Of a stretch of DNA of 64,000 nt, positions 33,621 through 41,649 are shown piece by piece. This stretch comes from Cryobacterium tepidiphilum (GTDB lineage: Bacteria > Actinomycetota > Actinomycetes > Actinomycetales > Microbacteriaceae): the NCBI RefSeq assembly GCF_003716325.1, contig NZ_RDSR01000017.1, positions 1 through 64,000 on the forward strand, written 5' to 3'. The position numbers were made by a program, and so were the translations under genes. The notes beneath the pieces are model-generated. The model was not told the origin of the DNA. It ran no database searches and worked only from the letters and a program-made list of their open reading frames with translations. Position 1 is the first letter of the stretch. Every line of letters starts with the position of its first letter.

Positions 33621-33675
33621 AGTGCGGGCCAACTGCCGCCTTGGGGAACGAGAGGCGGCCGAAAGGCCGCACTCG
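33621..33675 (+). repeat. REP-like unit A
   Basis: A 55-nt unit that can fold two ways: outer stem AGTGCGG with CCGCACT plus inner GCCGCCT/AGGCGGC, or a compact GCGGCC-GAAA-GGCCGC tetraloop hairpin (33655-33670). A second copy starts 85 bp downstream, 50 of 55 bases identical. Confidence 0.75.
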
Positions 33676-33705
33676 CGCGGTACTCCTCCCGTGGTCATTT
33701 TCGCG

Positions 33706-33760
33706 AGTGCGGGTGAAGTGCCGCCTTGGGGAACGACGGGCGGCCGAAAGGCCGCACTCG
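33706..33760 (+). repeat. REP-like unit B
   Basis: Second copy of unit A in the same orientation, with the same GAAA tetraloop hairpin and the same outer pairing. Confidence 0.75.
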
Positions 33761-33761
33761 T

Positions 33762-33781
33762 GGGCGGGGCGGGGGGCGGGG
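33762..33781 (+). promoter_or_regulatory. G-quadruplex motif
   Basis: Four G runs of 3, 4, 6 and 4 separated by single cytosines, the tightest class of G4 motif, about 45 bp upstream of the first TetR-type operator. Confidence 0.6.
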
Positions 33782-33824
33782 CGCGGCGCCGGGGGGCGGG
33801 GAGGCTGGGAGGACGCTGGGGAAC

Positions 33825-33857
33825 TGACCGATCGGACAAAGTCTGACCGATCGGTCA
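33825..33857. promoter_or_regulatory. tandem TetR-type operators
   Basis: TGACCGATCGGACA (33825-33838) and the perfect palindrome TGACCGATCGGTCA (33844-33857), 19 bp apart, directly in front of the tetR -10 box. This fits autorepression of the tetR-MMPL-YhgE operon. Confidence 0.75.
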
Positions 33858-33859
33858 AT

Positions 33860-33865
33860 TAGACT
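33860..33865 (+). promoter_or_regulatory. leaderless -10 box of tetR
   Basis: TAGACT two bases after the operator palindrome, then six bases, then GTG 33872. Confidence 0.55.
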
Positions 33866-33871
33866 TTCGCT

Positions 33872-34492
33872 GTGATTGCGAACAGTACTGACCGGCATCC
33901 GTTGCGGCACAACGCCGGGGACGACCTGCGCCTCATCGCCCTGCAGCAGTTCTCCTCGGTCGGCTTCGCCGGCGCGTCCCTCCAGCAGATCGCCGACGCG
34001 GCGGGCTACTCCAAGTCGAGCGTGCTCTACCACTTCGCCTCCAAGGAGGCCCTGCTCGAGGAAGCGCTCACCCCTGCCATCGCGCGCCTCAGGGAGATGG
34101 TGGACCAGCTGGCGGCAGACCCCGACCGAGTGCGCGCCCGGGCTCGATTCATCGACGACTTCATCGACTTCCTGCTGCAGTTCCGGCTCGAGGTGCACAC
34201 CTTCATCAACCAGGGCCAGTCGCTGCGGCACGTCCCCGTCGTCGACCGGGCGCAGGGACTCATCGTGCGGCTGGCCGACGTGCTGTGCGACGAGACCGCC
34301 AGCATCGAGGATCGCCTTCGATTCGGCATCGCCCTCGGCGGCGCCGCCTACACGCTCGTCGCCGGCCTCACCTTCTTCAACGACGAGATCGCACCGGCAG
34401 CGGATGTCCGGCCGGCGCTCCGCGCGGTCGTCACCGAGCTCCTCGCGCCGGTCTCCGTCGCGGGTTCCTCCGCGCCCGGAACGGAGAACTGA
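33872..34492 (+). CDS. TetR-family transcriptional regulator
   Basis: About 206 aa. N-terminal helix-turn-helix: LRLIALQQFSSVGFAGASLQQIADAAGYSKSSVLYHFASKEALLEEAL. The C-terminal helical part should bind a drug or lipid-like effector. GTG 33872 is supported by the -10 box six bases away and by tandem palindromic operators just upstream. It is the first gene of an operon with an MMPL transporter (gap 3 bp) and a YhgE protein, so it most likely represses that export system. Confidence 0.92.
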   Translation: MIANSTDRHPLRHNAGDDLRLIALQQFSSVGFAGASLQQIADAAGYSKSSVLYHFASKEALLEEALTPAIARLREMVDQLAADPDRVRARARFIDDFIDFLLQFRLEVHTFINQGQSLRHVPVVDRAQGLIVRLADVLCDETASIEDRLRFGIALGGAAYTLVAGLTFFNDEIAPAADVRPALRAVVTELLAPVSVAGSSAPGTEN

Positions 34493-34495
34493 CCC

Positions 34496-37402
34496 ATGGC
34501 CATCCTCCTGCAACGGCTCGGCCGGTTCGCCTTCCGCCGCGCCTGGCTCGTCATCGGCGTCTGGCTCGTCGTGCTCGCGGGCATCCTCGGCGGCGGCGCC
34601 GCCCTCGGCGGTCAGACCCAGGAGTCCTTCGCGATCCCCGGGACCGAATCCCAGGACACCATCGACAAGCTGGCCGAGGTGTTCCCTGCCGCGGGTGGCG
34701 CCCAGGTGCAGGCCGTGTACCGGGCGCCCGACGGGGCATCCGTCAGCGATCCCCGCTACAAAGACGCGATCGAGGAGATGGCCACCGCCCTACAGAAGGT
34801 GCCGGGCGTCGAGTCGGCGATCACGCCGTTCTCGCCATACGCGTCCGACGCGGTCTCCGACGACTCCTCGACGGCGTTCACCCAGGTGCAGCTGACGGGC
34901 GCGTCAACGGATGTCACACCCGAGACCCTGAAGGCGGTCACCGCGACGGCGTCCATCGGGGAAGCGGCGGGACTCACCGTGGCCTTCGGCGGCCAGGTCT
35001 TCCAGGACAACACCTTCGGCATCACGATCACAGAGGTCTTCGGCGTCGTCTTCGCCGGCGTCGTGCTCATCATCACCTTCGGCTCGCTGCTGGCCGCCGG
35101 CATGCCGCTCCTCATGGCGCTCATCGGGGTCGGGGTGGCCATCGGCGGCGTCACGGCCGTCTCCGCCTTCGCCACCGTCTCGAGCACGGCACCCATGCTC
35201 GCTCTCATGCTGGGCCTCGCGGTCGGCATCGACTACTCGCTGTTCATCCTCTCCCGGCATCGCCTTCAGCTGGCCCGCGGCATGGATGCGGAGGAATCCG
35301 CCGCCATCTCGGTCGCGACAGCGGGAGGAGCGGTCGTCTTCGCCGGGCTCACCGTGATCATCGCCCTGCTCGGGCTTCTCGTCGTCGGCATCCCGTTCCT
35401 CTCGGTGATGGGGGTCGCCGCCGCGTTCGCCGTGCTCGTCGCGATGCTCGTCGCCCTCACCCTGCTCCCGGCCGTCCTCGGCCTGCTCGGGAGCCGGCTG
35501 GCACCGCGGCCGGGCAGCCGCACGTTCCGCCGGGCCGTCGCGGGCGATGCCGGCAGCCCGACGCTCGGCCGGCGCTGGGTCGGCCTCGTCCTCAGGGCGC
35601 CCGCGGTCGCGGTCGTCGCGGTCGTCGCCGTCCTCGCCGTCCTGGCCGTCCCGGCGCTCAGCCTCGATCTGAACCTTCCCGACGGTGCGAGCGAGCCGGC
35701 AGGGTCCACCCAGCGCCAGGCCTTCGAGATGATCGAGGACGGCTTCGGGCCCGGCTACAACGGGCCGCTCATCGTGGCCGTCGACATCACCCAGACCACC
35801 GACATCGTCGCCGACCTCGCCGGCATCCGCACCGAGCTGCAGCAACTCCCGGACGTGGCCTACGTGGGCAAGGGGTTGCCGAACGAGACCGTCGACACGG
35901 CCATCATCCAGGTCATGCCGGAGAGCGCGCCGAACGCGGCCGAGACGAAACAGCTCGTGCAGTCCATCCGCGATCTCGCGCCCGGCATCGAGGCCGAGTT
36001 CGGCACCCCGATCGCCGTCACCGGTGCCACCGCCGTTTCGATCGACATCTCGAACCGGCTGAGCAACGCGCTGATCCCGTTCGCCCTCATCGTGGTCGGC
36101 CTGTCGATCATCCTGCTGATGATGGTCTTCCGCTCGGTCTTCGTGCCGGTCAAGGCCGCGGTCGGGTTCCTCCTCTCGGTGTTCGCGTCTCTCGGCGCGA
36201 CGGTCGCCATCTTCCAGTGGGGCTGGTTCGCGGATGCCCTCGGCGTGGAGCCCGGCCCCATCCTCAGCTTCCTGCCGATCCTGCTCATGGCCGTCCTGTT
36301 CGGCCTGGCCATGGACTACGAGGTCTTCCTCGTCTCCGGCATGCGGGAGGAATTCGTGAAGACCGGCCGGCCGCGACAGGCCATCACCGGCGGCTTCACG
36401 CACGCGGCGCGGGTCGTCACCGCCGCCGCCCTCATCATGTTCTTCGTCTTCTTCGCGTTCGTCCCCGAAGGGTCCGACGTGATCAAGGGCATCGCCTTCG
36501 CCCTCGCCGTCGGCGTCTTCCTCGACGCCTTCCTGGTGCGCATGACCCTGGTGCCCGGCGCCATGGCGTTGGCCGGCCGTGCTGCGTGGTGGCTGCCGCC
36601 GTTCCTCGCGCGCGTCCTCCCCAACGTGGACATCGAGGGCGAAGGGCTGCGCGATCACCTGGCTGCCCGCGAATGGGCCGGGGAACAGGGGCTGGCCATC
36701 ACGGCCGACGCCCTCGTGGCCGGCTCGCCGGCGCACCCCATCGGCCCCATCGACGTCCGGGTGCCGCGCGGCGGACTGGTCTTCCTCACCGGCCCGGTCG
36801 CCGAGCGCAGGGCGCTCGCCGCCACCCTGTCCGGCCGCCTCGACCCGGTGTCCGGGCGCCTCCAGGTGCACGGCATCCCGCTCCCGTCCGAGCGGTCCCG
36901 TGCCCTCGGCGCCGTCGCGCTCTGCCAGGTCGCCGGAGTCCACGAAGAGGTGCAGTCGGCGACCGTCGCCGACGTGATCGCCGAGCGCCTCGCCCTGACG
37001 CTGCCCTGGTTCCGGAGCCGGGTGCGCGCGGGACAGATCGACGAGTGGGTGCGCCGCGTGCGTCACGCGCTGGAGACGGCGACCAAGGAGCATCCTGCCC
37101 TGACCGCCGCCACGCCGATCGCCTCGCTCGCACCACTCGAGCGCGCCGCCGTCCGCGCCGCCGCCGCGCTCGCCGAGAAGCCTGCCGTCGTCGTGGTCGA
37201 CCTGGGCGAAGAACGCGCCGAACGGCGCGTGGCCGGCGTCCTCGGCGCCCTGGCCCCGACAACCACCACGATCGTGCTGAGCGCCGCGGCCGTCGCCTCC
37301 ACCGCCAAGAGCAGCACCGGCAGCCGCGACCTCCGCCGCATCCTGCTCGGCGCGGCGCCCCTCACCGACCCCGACCCGATCGACAGGAAGGCCGTGCTGT
37401 GA
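34496..37402 (+). CDS. MMPL/RND-type exporter with C-terminal degenerate ABC-ATPase-like domain
   Basis: About 968 aa. Residues 1-700 are a normal MMPL protein: two repeats of six helices, each with an extracellular loop domain and the proton-relay type motifs GLAVGIDYSLFILSRHR (~240) and FGLAMDYEVFLVSGMREE (~602). Residues ~738-968 resemble an ABC ATPase: LVFLTGPVAERRALAATLSGRLDPVSGRLQVHG in P-loop position but without GKS/T, LAPLERAAVRAAAAL where LSGGQ belongs, and PAVVVVDLGEE in Walker B position. This part probably does not hydrolyse ATP. The protein likely exports lipids or hydrophobic toxins across the membrane. Confidence 0.85.
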   Translation: MAILLQRLGRFAFRRAWLVIGVWLVVLAGILGGGAALGGQTQESFAIPGTESQDTIDKLAEVFPAAGGAQVQAVYRAPDGASVSDPRYKDAIEEMATALQKVPGVESAITPFSPYASDAVSDDSSTAFTQVQLTGASTDVTPETLKAVTATASIGEAAGLTVAFGGQVFQDNTFGITITEVFGVVFAGVVLIITFGSLLAAGMPLLMALIGVGVAIGGVTAVSAFATVSSTAPMLALMLGLAVGIDYSLFILSRHRLQLARGMDAEESAAISVATAGGAVVFAGLTVIIALLGLLVVGIPFLSVMGVAAAFAVLVAMLVALTLLPAVLGLLGSRLAPRPGSRTFRRAVAGDAGSPTLGRRWVGLVLRAPAVAVVAVVAVLAVLAVPALSLDLNLPDGASEPAGSTQRQAFEMIEDGFGPGYNGPLIVAVDITQTTDIVADLAGIRTELQQLPDVAYVGKGLPNETVDTAIIQVMPESAPNAAETKQLVQSIRDLAPGIEAEFGTPIAVTGATAVSIDISNRLSNALIPFALIVVGLSIILLMMVFRSVFVPVKAAVGFLLSVFASLGATVAIFQWGWFADALGVEPGPILSFLPILLMAVLFGLAMDYEVFLVSGMREEFVKTGRPRQAITGGFTHAARVVTAAALIMFFVFFAFVPEGSDVIKGIAFALAVGVFLDAFLVRMTLVPGAMALAGRAAWWLPPFLARVLPNVDIEGEGLRDHLAAREWAGEQGLAITADALVAGSPAHPIGPIDVRVPRGGLVFLTGPVAERRALAATLSGRLDPVSGRLQVHGIPLPSERSRALGAVALCQVAGVHEEVQSATVADVIAERLALTLPWFRSRVRAGQIDEWVRRVRHALETATKEHPALTAATPIASLAPLERAAVRAAAALAEKPAVVVVDLGEERAERRVAGVLGALAPTTTTIVLSAAAVASTAKSSTGSRDLRRILLGAAPLTDPDPIDRKAVL

Positions 37403-39303
37403 TGAGCAACGGGCTGCACAGAATCACCGCAGGCACCCGGCGGAACGCGCTCACCGCGCTCGCCGTGGCCGGCCTCGTCGCCGTACCGCTCGCCGTCGCC
37501 GGGCTCTTCGCCGGCGCCTTCGGCAGCGCGAACGACCGCGTCGACACCATCCCCGCGATCGTCGTGAACAACGACGAGATGGTCAGCACCACCGGCGCCG
37601 ACGGCGCCGAACAGAACGTGCTCGCCGGGCGGCAGCTGGTGACCCAGCTCACCGGTGGCGACGACGCCGGATTCGACTGGACCATCTCCAACACCGCGTC
37701 GGCCAGGCGGGCCCTGGCCGACGGCTCCGCCTACGCGGTCCTCACCATCCCCGAGGACTTCTCGGCGTCGATCACCTCGCTGTCGACCGCCACGCCCCGC
37801 CAGGCGAACATCGAGATCCGAACGGATGACGCCCACTCGTACCTCGCGGGCTCCACCGCCCAGGCACTCGGGCAGGCCATGTCCGGCGCCTTCGGCCGCG
37901 CGATCACCGAGCGGTACCTGGCCGGCTTCTACCGGCAGCTGGGCACCATGGGTACCTCGCTGCACGCGGCCGCCGACGGCGCAACGGATGTCGCCACCGG
38001 CGCCGGGGACCTGGCGAAGGGACTCGACACCCTCGCTTCGGGCGCCGGGTCGGCGGCCGCGGGAGCCGCCGACGCCGCATCGGGCGCGGCGTCCCTCTCC
38101 GGCGGTGTCGCCGACTACACCTCGGGCGTCGACACCCTGGCGGACGGTCTCGGCGATGCCGCGGACGGCGCGCGGGGCCTCGACCGGCTGGGCGACGGCT
38201 GGTCGCAGTACACCGACGGCGTCGGACAGGCGGCGGCCGGGTTCGAGGACCTCCGGTCGGCCATCCTGGCGGACCCCGCCAACAGCTCCTACGCGCAGTC
38301 CCTCGCCGGCTTCCAGGACACCCTCGACACCCTCGCCGAGCAGGGCCGGACCCTGAGCGGCCAGACCGACGGCGCCCTCGGATCGGTCCAGGACGGCATC
38401 GCGCAGGGTGCGGCGGGCGCGAACGCCCTCTCCGACCAGTCGGCCGCGCTGCGCACCGGCGCATCGGACCTCGCCGCCGGTGTGTCCACACTCTCGGGTG
38501 GGGTGACGAAGCTCGCCTCCGGCACGTCGCAATCCGCCGCCGGCGCCCACAGGCTGAGCGATGGGGCCCGAAAACTGGCCACGGGCCTCGGCTCCGGCGC
38601 CGACCAGGCCGACGCCGCGGGCGACCAGGATCCCGCGGCCACCGCGCACATCGTGGCCGAACCGGTGACCGTGAGCACGAGCCGCGCGAACGCCATCGAC
38701 GGCATCGGTCCCGTCATCGGCATGCTGGCCGTGCCGATCTCACTCTGGATCGGCGCCCTCGTGATCTTCCTCTTCCTCCGGCCGGTGACGGCGCTGGGGC
38801 TGGCCTCCACCGCTCCCACCCTTCGGCTGGTGCTTCGCGGACTCTGGCGCACCGGCGGGATCGTCGCCGGCCAGGCGGTCGTCGTCGTCGCCCTGCTGCA
38901 CGGCACGCTCGGCGTGCACTGGTCACTGCTGCCGGCCACCCTCGCCTTCGGGCTGCTGACCGCCCTCGCCTTCACGAGCGTGCACTACCTGCTGGCCGTC
39001 GGACTCGGCCGGGCCGGGGTGGTGGTCTCGCTGGTGCTGCTCGCACTGCAGCTCACCTCCGCCGGCGGTCTCTACCCGATCGAGGTCGTCGCGGGACCGT
39101 TCCGGGCGGCCAGCCCGTTCCTGCCGCTCACCTGGGCCGTGCAGGGCATGCAGGGGATCGTGTCCGGTGGGCACGGGGTCGGCGCGGCGGTGACCGCGCT
39201 GTTCCTGTTCGCGGTGGCCGCGGCCGCTCTGTCGCTGGGGATCGTCTCGGCCAGGCGCCGGGAAGTGCCGTGGAGGCCAGCTGTTATCCTGAAAAACGTG
39301 TGA
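37402..39303 (+). CDS. YhgE/Pip-family membrane protein
   Basis: About 633 aa. An N-terminal helix (ALTALAVAGLVAVPLAVAGLFAGAF), a long extracellular part with heptad-like Ala/Gly/Asp repeats of the Pip type (LAKGLDTLASGAGSAAAGAADAASGAASLSGGVADYTSGVDTLADGL), and five or so C-terminal helices of ABC-2-permease type. ATG 37402 overlaps the MMPL stop by one base, so it is coupled. The family includes phage-infection proteins and membrane exporters; with the MMPL protein it probably forms one export assembly (inference). Confidence 0.85.
   Translation: MSNGLHRITAGTRRNALTALAVAGLVAVPLAVAGLFAGAFGSANDRVDTIPAIVVNNDEMVSTTGADGAEQNVLAGRQLVTQLTGGDDAGFDWTISNTASARRALADGSAYAVLTIPEDFSASITSLSTATPRQANIEIRTDDAHSYLAGSTAQALGQAMSGAFGRAITERYLAGFYRQLGTMGTSLHAAADGATDVATGAGDLAKGLDTLASGAGSAAAGAADAASGAASLSGGVADYTSGVDTLADGLGDAADGARGLDRLGDGWSQYTDGVGQAAAGFEDLRSAILADPANSSYAQSLAGFQDTLDTLAEQGRTLSGQTDGALGSVQDGIAQGAAGANALSDQSAALRTGASDLAAGVSTLSGGVTKLASGTSQSAAGAHRLSDGARKLATGLGSGADQADAAGDQDPAATAHIVAEPVTVSTSRANAIDGIGPVIGMLAVPISLWIGALVIFLFLRPVTALGLASTAPTLRLVLRGLWRTGGIVAGQAVVVVALLHGTLGVHWSLLPATLAFGLLTALAFTSVHYLLAVGLGRAGVVVSLVLLALQLTSAGGLYPIEVVAGPFRAASPFLPLTWAVQGMQGIVSGGHGVGAAVTALFLFAVAAAALSLGIVSARRREVPWRPAVILKNV
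39285..39290 (+). promoter_or_regulatory. candidate otsAB -10 box
   Basis: TATCCT inside the 3' end of the YhgE gene; it would give a ~58-nt leader before the AUC start. No clear -35. Confidence 0.35.
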
Positions 39304-39354
39304 CAGCCGCACAGTGCCGGCCGCATCGGCCAGCCGTATCGGAACGGAGGAACC

Positions 39355-41601
39355 ATCAGTACTCCCACCCCATCCCGTCGATCCGGGCAGCAGACCGGCC
39401 GTTATTCGCTCGTCGTGGTCTCGAATCGGCTGCCCGTGGACTTCGAGGTCGGACCTGACGGGGCCGAGAGCTGGACCACCTCGCCCGGCGGACTGGTCAC
39501 CGCGCTCGAACCGCTCATGCGGGCCTCCGACGGCGCCTGGGTGGGCTGGCCGGGCGTCGCCGACCGGAGTTTCGAGCCGTTCGAGAACGACGGCATCTCC
39601 ATCGTCCCGGTCCGGCTGAGCAAGCAGGACATCGAGCGCTACTACGAGGGCTTCTCCAACGACACGCTCTGGCCGCTCTACCACGACGTCATCTCCCCGC
39701 CCAGCTACCACCGCGAGTGGTGGGACTCCTACGTCGCCGTCAACCGTCGGTTCGCGCAGGCAGCCGCCGACGTGGCCGCCACGGGGGCGACCGTCTGGGT
39801 GCAGGACTACCAGCTGCAGCTGGTGCCGCGCATGCTCCGGGAAGCGCGGCCTGACCTCGTCATCGGCTTCTTCAACCACATCCCCTTCCCGCCGTACGGC
39901 ATCTACTCCCAATTGCCCTGGCGCAAGCAGATCATCGACGGGCTCCTGGGCGCCGACCTCATCGGCTTCCAGCGCTCCGCCGACGCCAGCAACTTCTCCA
40001 GCGCCGTTCGCCGGCTCTTCGGCTTCACCACGCGCGGCATGGCCATCGACGTTCCCGACGGTGACCTCGGCCGCACCCGCCGGGTCATCGCCAAGCCCTT
40101 CCCGATCTCCATCGATGCCGCCAGCTTCGAGGAGCTCGCCCGGCGACCCGAGATCCAGGCGCGGGCGAAGCAGATCCGGGAGGACCTCGGCAACCCGAAG
40201 AAGATCATGCTCGGCGTCGACCGCCTCGACTACACCAAGGGCATCGGGCACCGCATCAAGGCGTACGGCGAGCTGCTGCGCGACGGCCGCCTCGCCGTCG
40301 ACGACGTGGTGCTGGTGCAGGTCGCGAGCCCGTCCCGGGAACGGGTGGGCGCATACATGGCCCTGCGCGACGAGATCGAGCTCATGGTGGGCCGGCTGAA
40401 CGGCGACTACTCGACCATCAGCCACGCCGCCATCAGCTACCACCACCACGGCTACCCCCGCGAGGAGATGGTGGCCCTGTACCTCGCGTCCGACATCATG
40501 CTGGTGACCGCGCTGCGCGACGGCATGAACCTCGTGGCCAAGGAGTATGTGGCGGTCCGGTTCGACAACGACGGCGTGCTCGTGCTGAGCGAGTTCGCCG
40601 GGGCCGCGGACGAACTGCGGAAAGCGGTACGCATCAACCCGCACGACATCGACGGCGTCAAGGACGCCATCATCGACGCCGTCGAGATGCCGCCCCGCGA
40701 ACGGTCGAAGCGGATGCGCGCCCTTCGCCGAAAGGTCTTCGACAACGACGTCGCCGCCTGGTCGGCGAGCTTCCTGGAGACCCTGACCGGGGGAGCAGCC
40801 GTGCAACCGGGTGTTCCGGAGAACCTGGTGGCGGCGCTCCGCCGCCTGGCCCGGGCCGACACTCTCCTCGTGGCTCTCGACTTCGACGGGACCCTGGCAC
40901 CCCATGTGGACCAGCCGGAGGACGCGCGGGCGGTCGAGGGTGTGCGGGAGGCCGTCGAGCGGCTTCTGCGCCAGGACGGCGTGCGCGTCGCGCTCGTCTC
41001 CGGCCGGGCCCTGGTGAGCCTCCGCCAGGTCGCCGAGCCGCCGGAGAAGGTGTTGCTCACCGGCTCCCACGGCGTGGAAGTGCAGCTGGACACCCCGGGG
41101 ATCGAACTCAACCTCGCGCAGGCCGAGCGTGAACAGATCGAGACGCTCTCCCGCGTGCTCGAGCGCATCAGCGGCGGCGTGGCCGGGTCGTTCGTCGAAC
41201 GCAAACCCGCCGGACTGGCCCTGCACACCCGGCTCGCCACGAGCGAGGAGGGCCGCGCCGCACAGCGTGAGGCCATGGAACAGGTGGGGGAGATCCTGCC
41301 GGGCATCACCGTGCGGGAGGGCAAGAACGTGCTCGAATTCTCAGTGCGTTCCGGTGACAAGGGTGAAGCCCTGGAGCAGTTGCGACGGCACGCCCGTGCC
41401 GACGCGGTGCTCTACGCCGGGGACGACGTGACCGACGAGGACGGCTTCGCCGTGCTGAACGACAACGATCTCGGCCTCAAGGTCGGGCCCGGCGCATCGC
41501 TCGCCGGGCACCGGGTGCGCGGGCCAGAAGAAGTCGCCCAGGTGCTGGCCCTGCTCGCCGACTTCCGGGGCATCGACCGCGCCGCCGACAGCACGGAGTG
41601 A
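39355..41601 (+). CDS. otsA: bifunctional trehalose-6-phosphate synthase/phosphatase, probable AUC start
   Basis: About 748 aa. Residues ~18-480 are GT20 OtsA: YSLVVVSNRLPVDFE, YHRE.., VWVQDYQLQLVPRMLRE, IGFFNHIPFPPYGIYSQLPW, LGVDRLDYTKGI, LVAKEYVAV. The C-terminal ~240 residues are HAD-type OtsB with VALDFDGTLAPHVDQP and YAGDDVTDEDGF. It makes trehalose from UDP-glucose and glucose-6-phosphate. No ATG, GTG or TTG lies in frame between the preceding stop and GTG 39415, which would cut into the first beta strand. GGAGG (39346-39350) stands four bases before ATC 39355, the same spacing as at other genes here, giving an N-terminus (M)STPTPSRRSG. Confidence 0.85.
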   Translation: MSTPTPSRRSGQQTGRYSLVVVSNRLPVDFEVGPDGAESWTTSPGGLVTALEPLMRASDGAWVGWPGVADRSFEPFENDGISIVPVRLSKQDIERYYEGFSNDTLWPLYHDVISPPSYHREWWDSYVAVNRRFAQAAADVAATGATVWVQDYQLQLVPRMLREARPDLVIGFFNHIPFPPYGIYSQLPWRKQIIDGLLGADLIGFQRSADASNFSSAVRRLFGFTTRGMAIDVPDGDLGRTRRVIAKPFPISIDAASFEELARRPEIQARAKQIREDLGNPKKIMLGVDRLDYTKGIGHRIKAYGELLRDGRLAVDDVVLVQVASPSRERVGAYMALRDEIELMVGRLNGDYSTISHAAISYHHHGYPREEMVALYLASDIMLVTALRDGMNLVAKEYVAVRFDNDGVLVLSEFAGAADELRKAVRINPHDIDGVKDAIIDAVEMPPRERSKRMRALRRKVFDNDVAAWSASFLETLTGGAAVQPGVPENLVAALRRLARADTLLVALDFDGTLAPHVDQPEDARAVEGVREAVERLLRQDGVRVALVSGRALVSLRQVAEPPEKVLLTGSHGVEVQLDTPGIELNLAQAEREQIETLSRVLERISGGVAGSFVERKPAGLALHTRLATSEEGRAAQREAMEQVGEILPGITVREGKNVLEFSVRSGDKGEALEQLRRHARADAVLYAGDDVTDEDGFAVLNDNDLGLKVGPGASLAGHRVRGPEEVAQVLALLADFRGIDRAADSTE

Positions 41602-41637
41602 GACAGCACCGTGCACGGAGCCGCCGGTCGTGCGTTC

Positions 41638-41643
41638 TAGACT
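41638..41643 (+). promoter_or_regulatory. leaderless -10 box of ilvD
   Basis: TAGACT, then six bases, then ATG 41650; no Shine-Dalgarno sequence. Confidence 0.55.
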
Positions 41644-41649
41644 CTTAGC

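Larger units (their letters stand above)
33576..33871. other. 296-bp control region before tetR with repeats and G-rich tract
   Basis: No gene. It contains two REP-like units, a G-quadruplex motif, two TetR-type operator sites and a leaderless -10 box, in this order towards the tetR gene. Confidence 0.7.

Noticed and set aside
33621-33760. CRISPR array
   Set aside because: Only two units of 55 nt with internal symmetry and no further repeats or cas genes; better explained as REP-like elements.
34904-37093. 729-aa minus-strand frame inside the MMPL gene
   Set aside because: Asp/Glu/Gly-rich composition without motifs, a typical antisense shadow of a GC-rich gene.
34285-39303. 1672-aa + strand frame
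   Set aside because: Only the part from 37402 codes (YhgE). Upstream it is an out-of-frame arginine-rich shadow of the MMPL gene.
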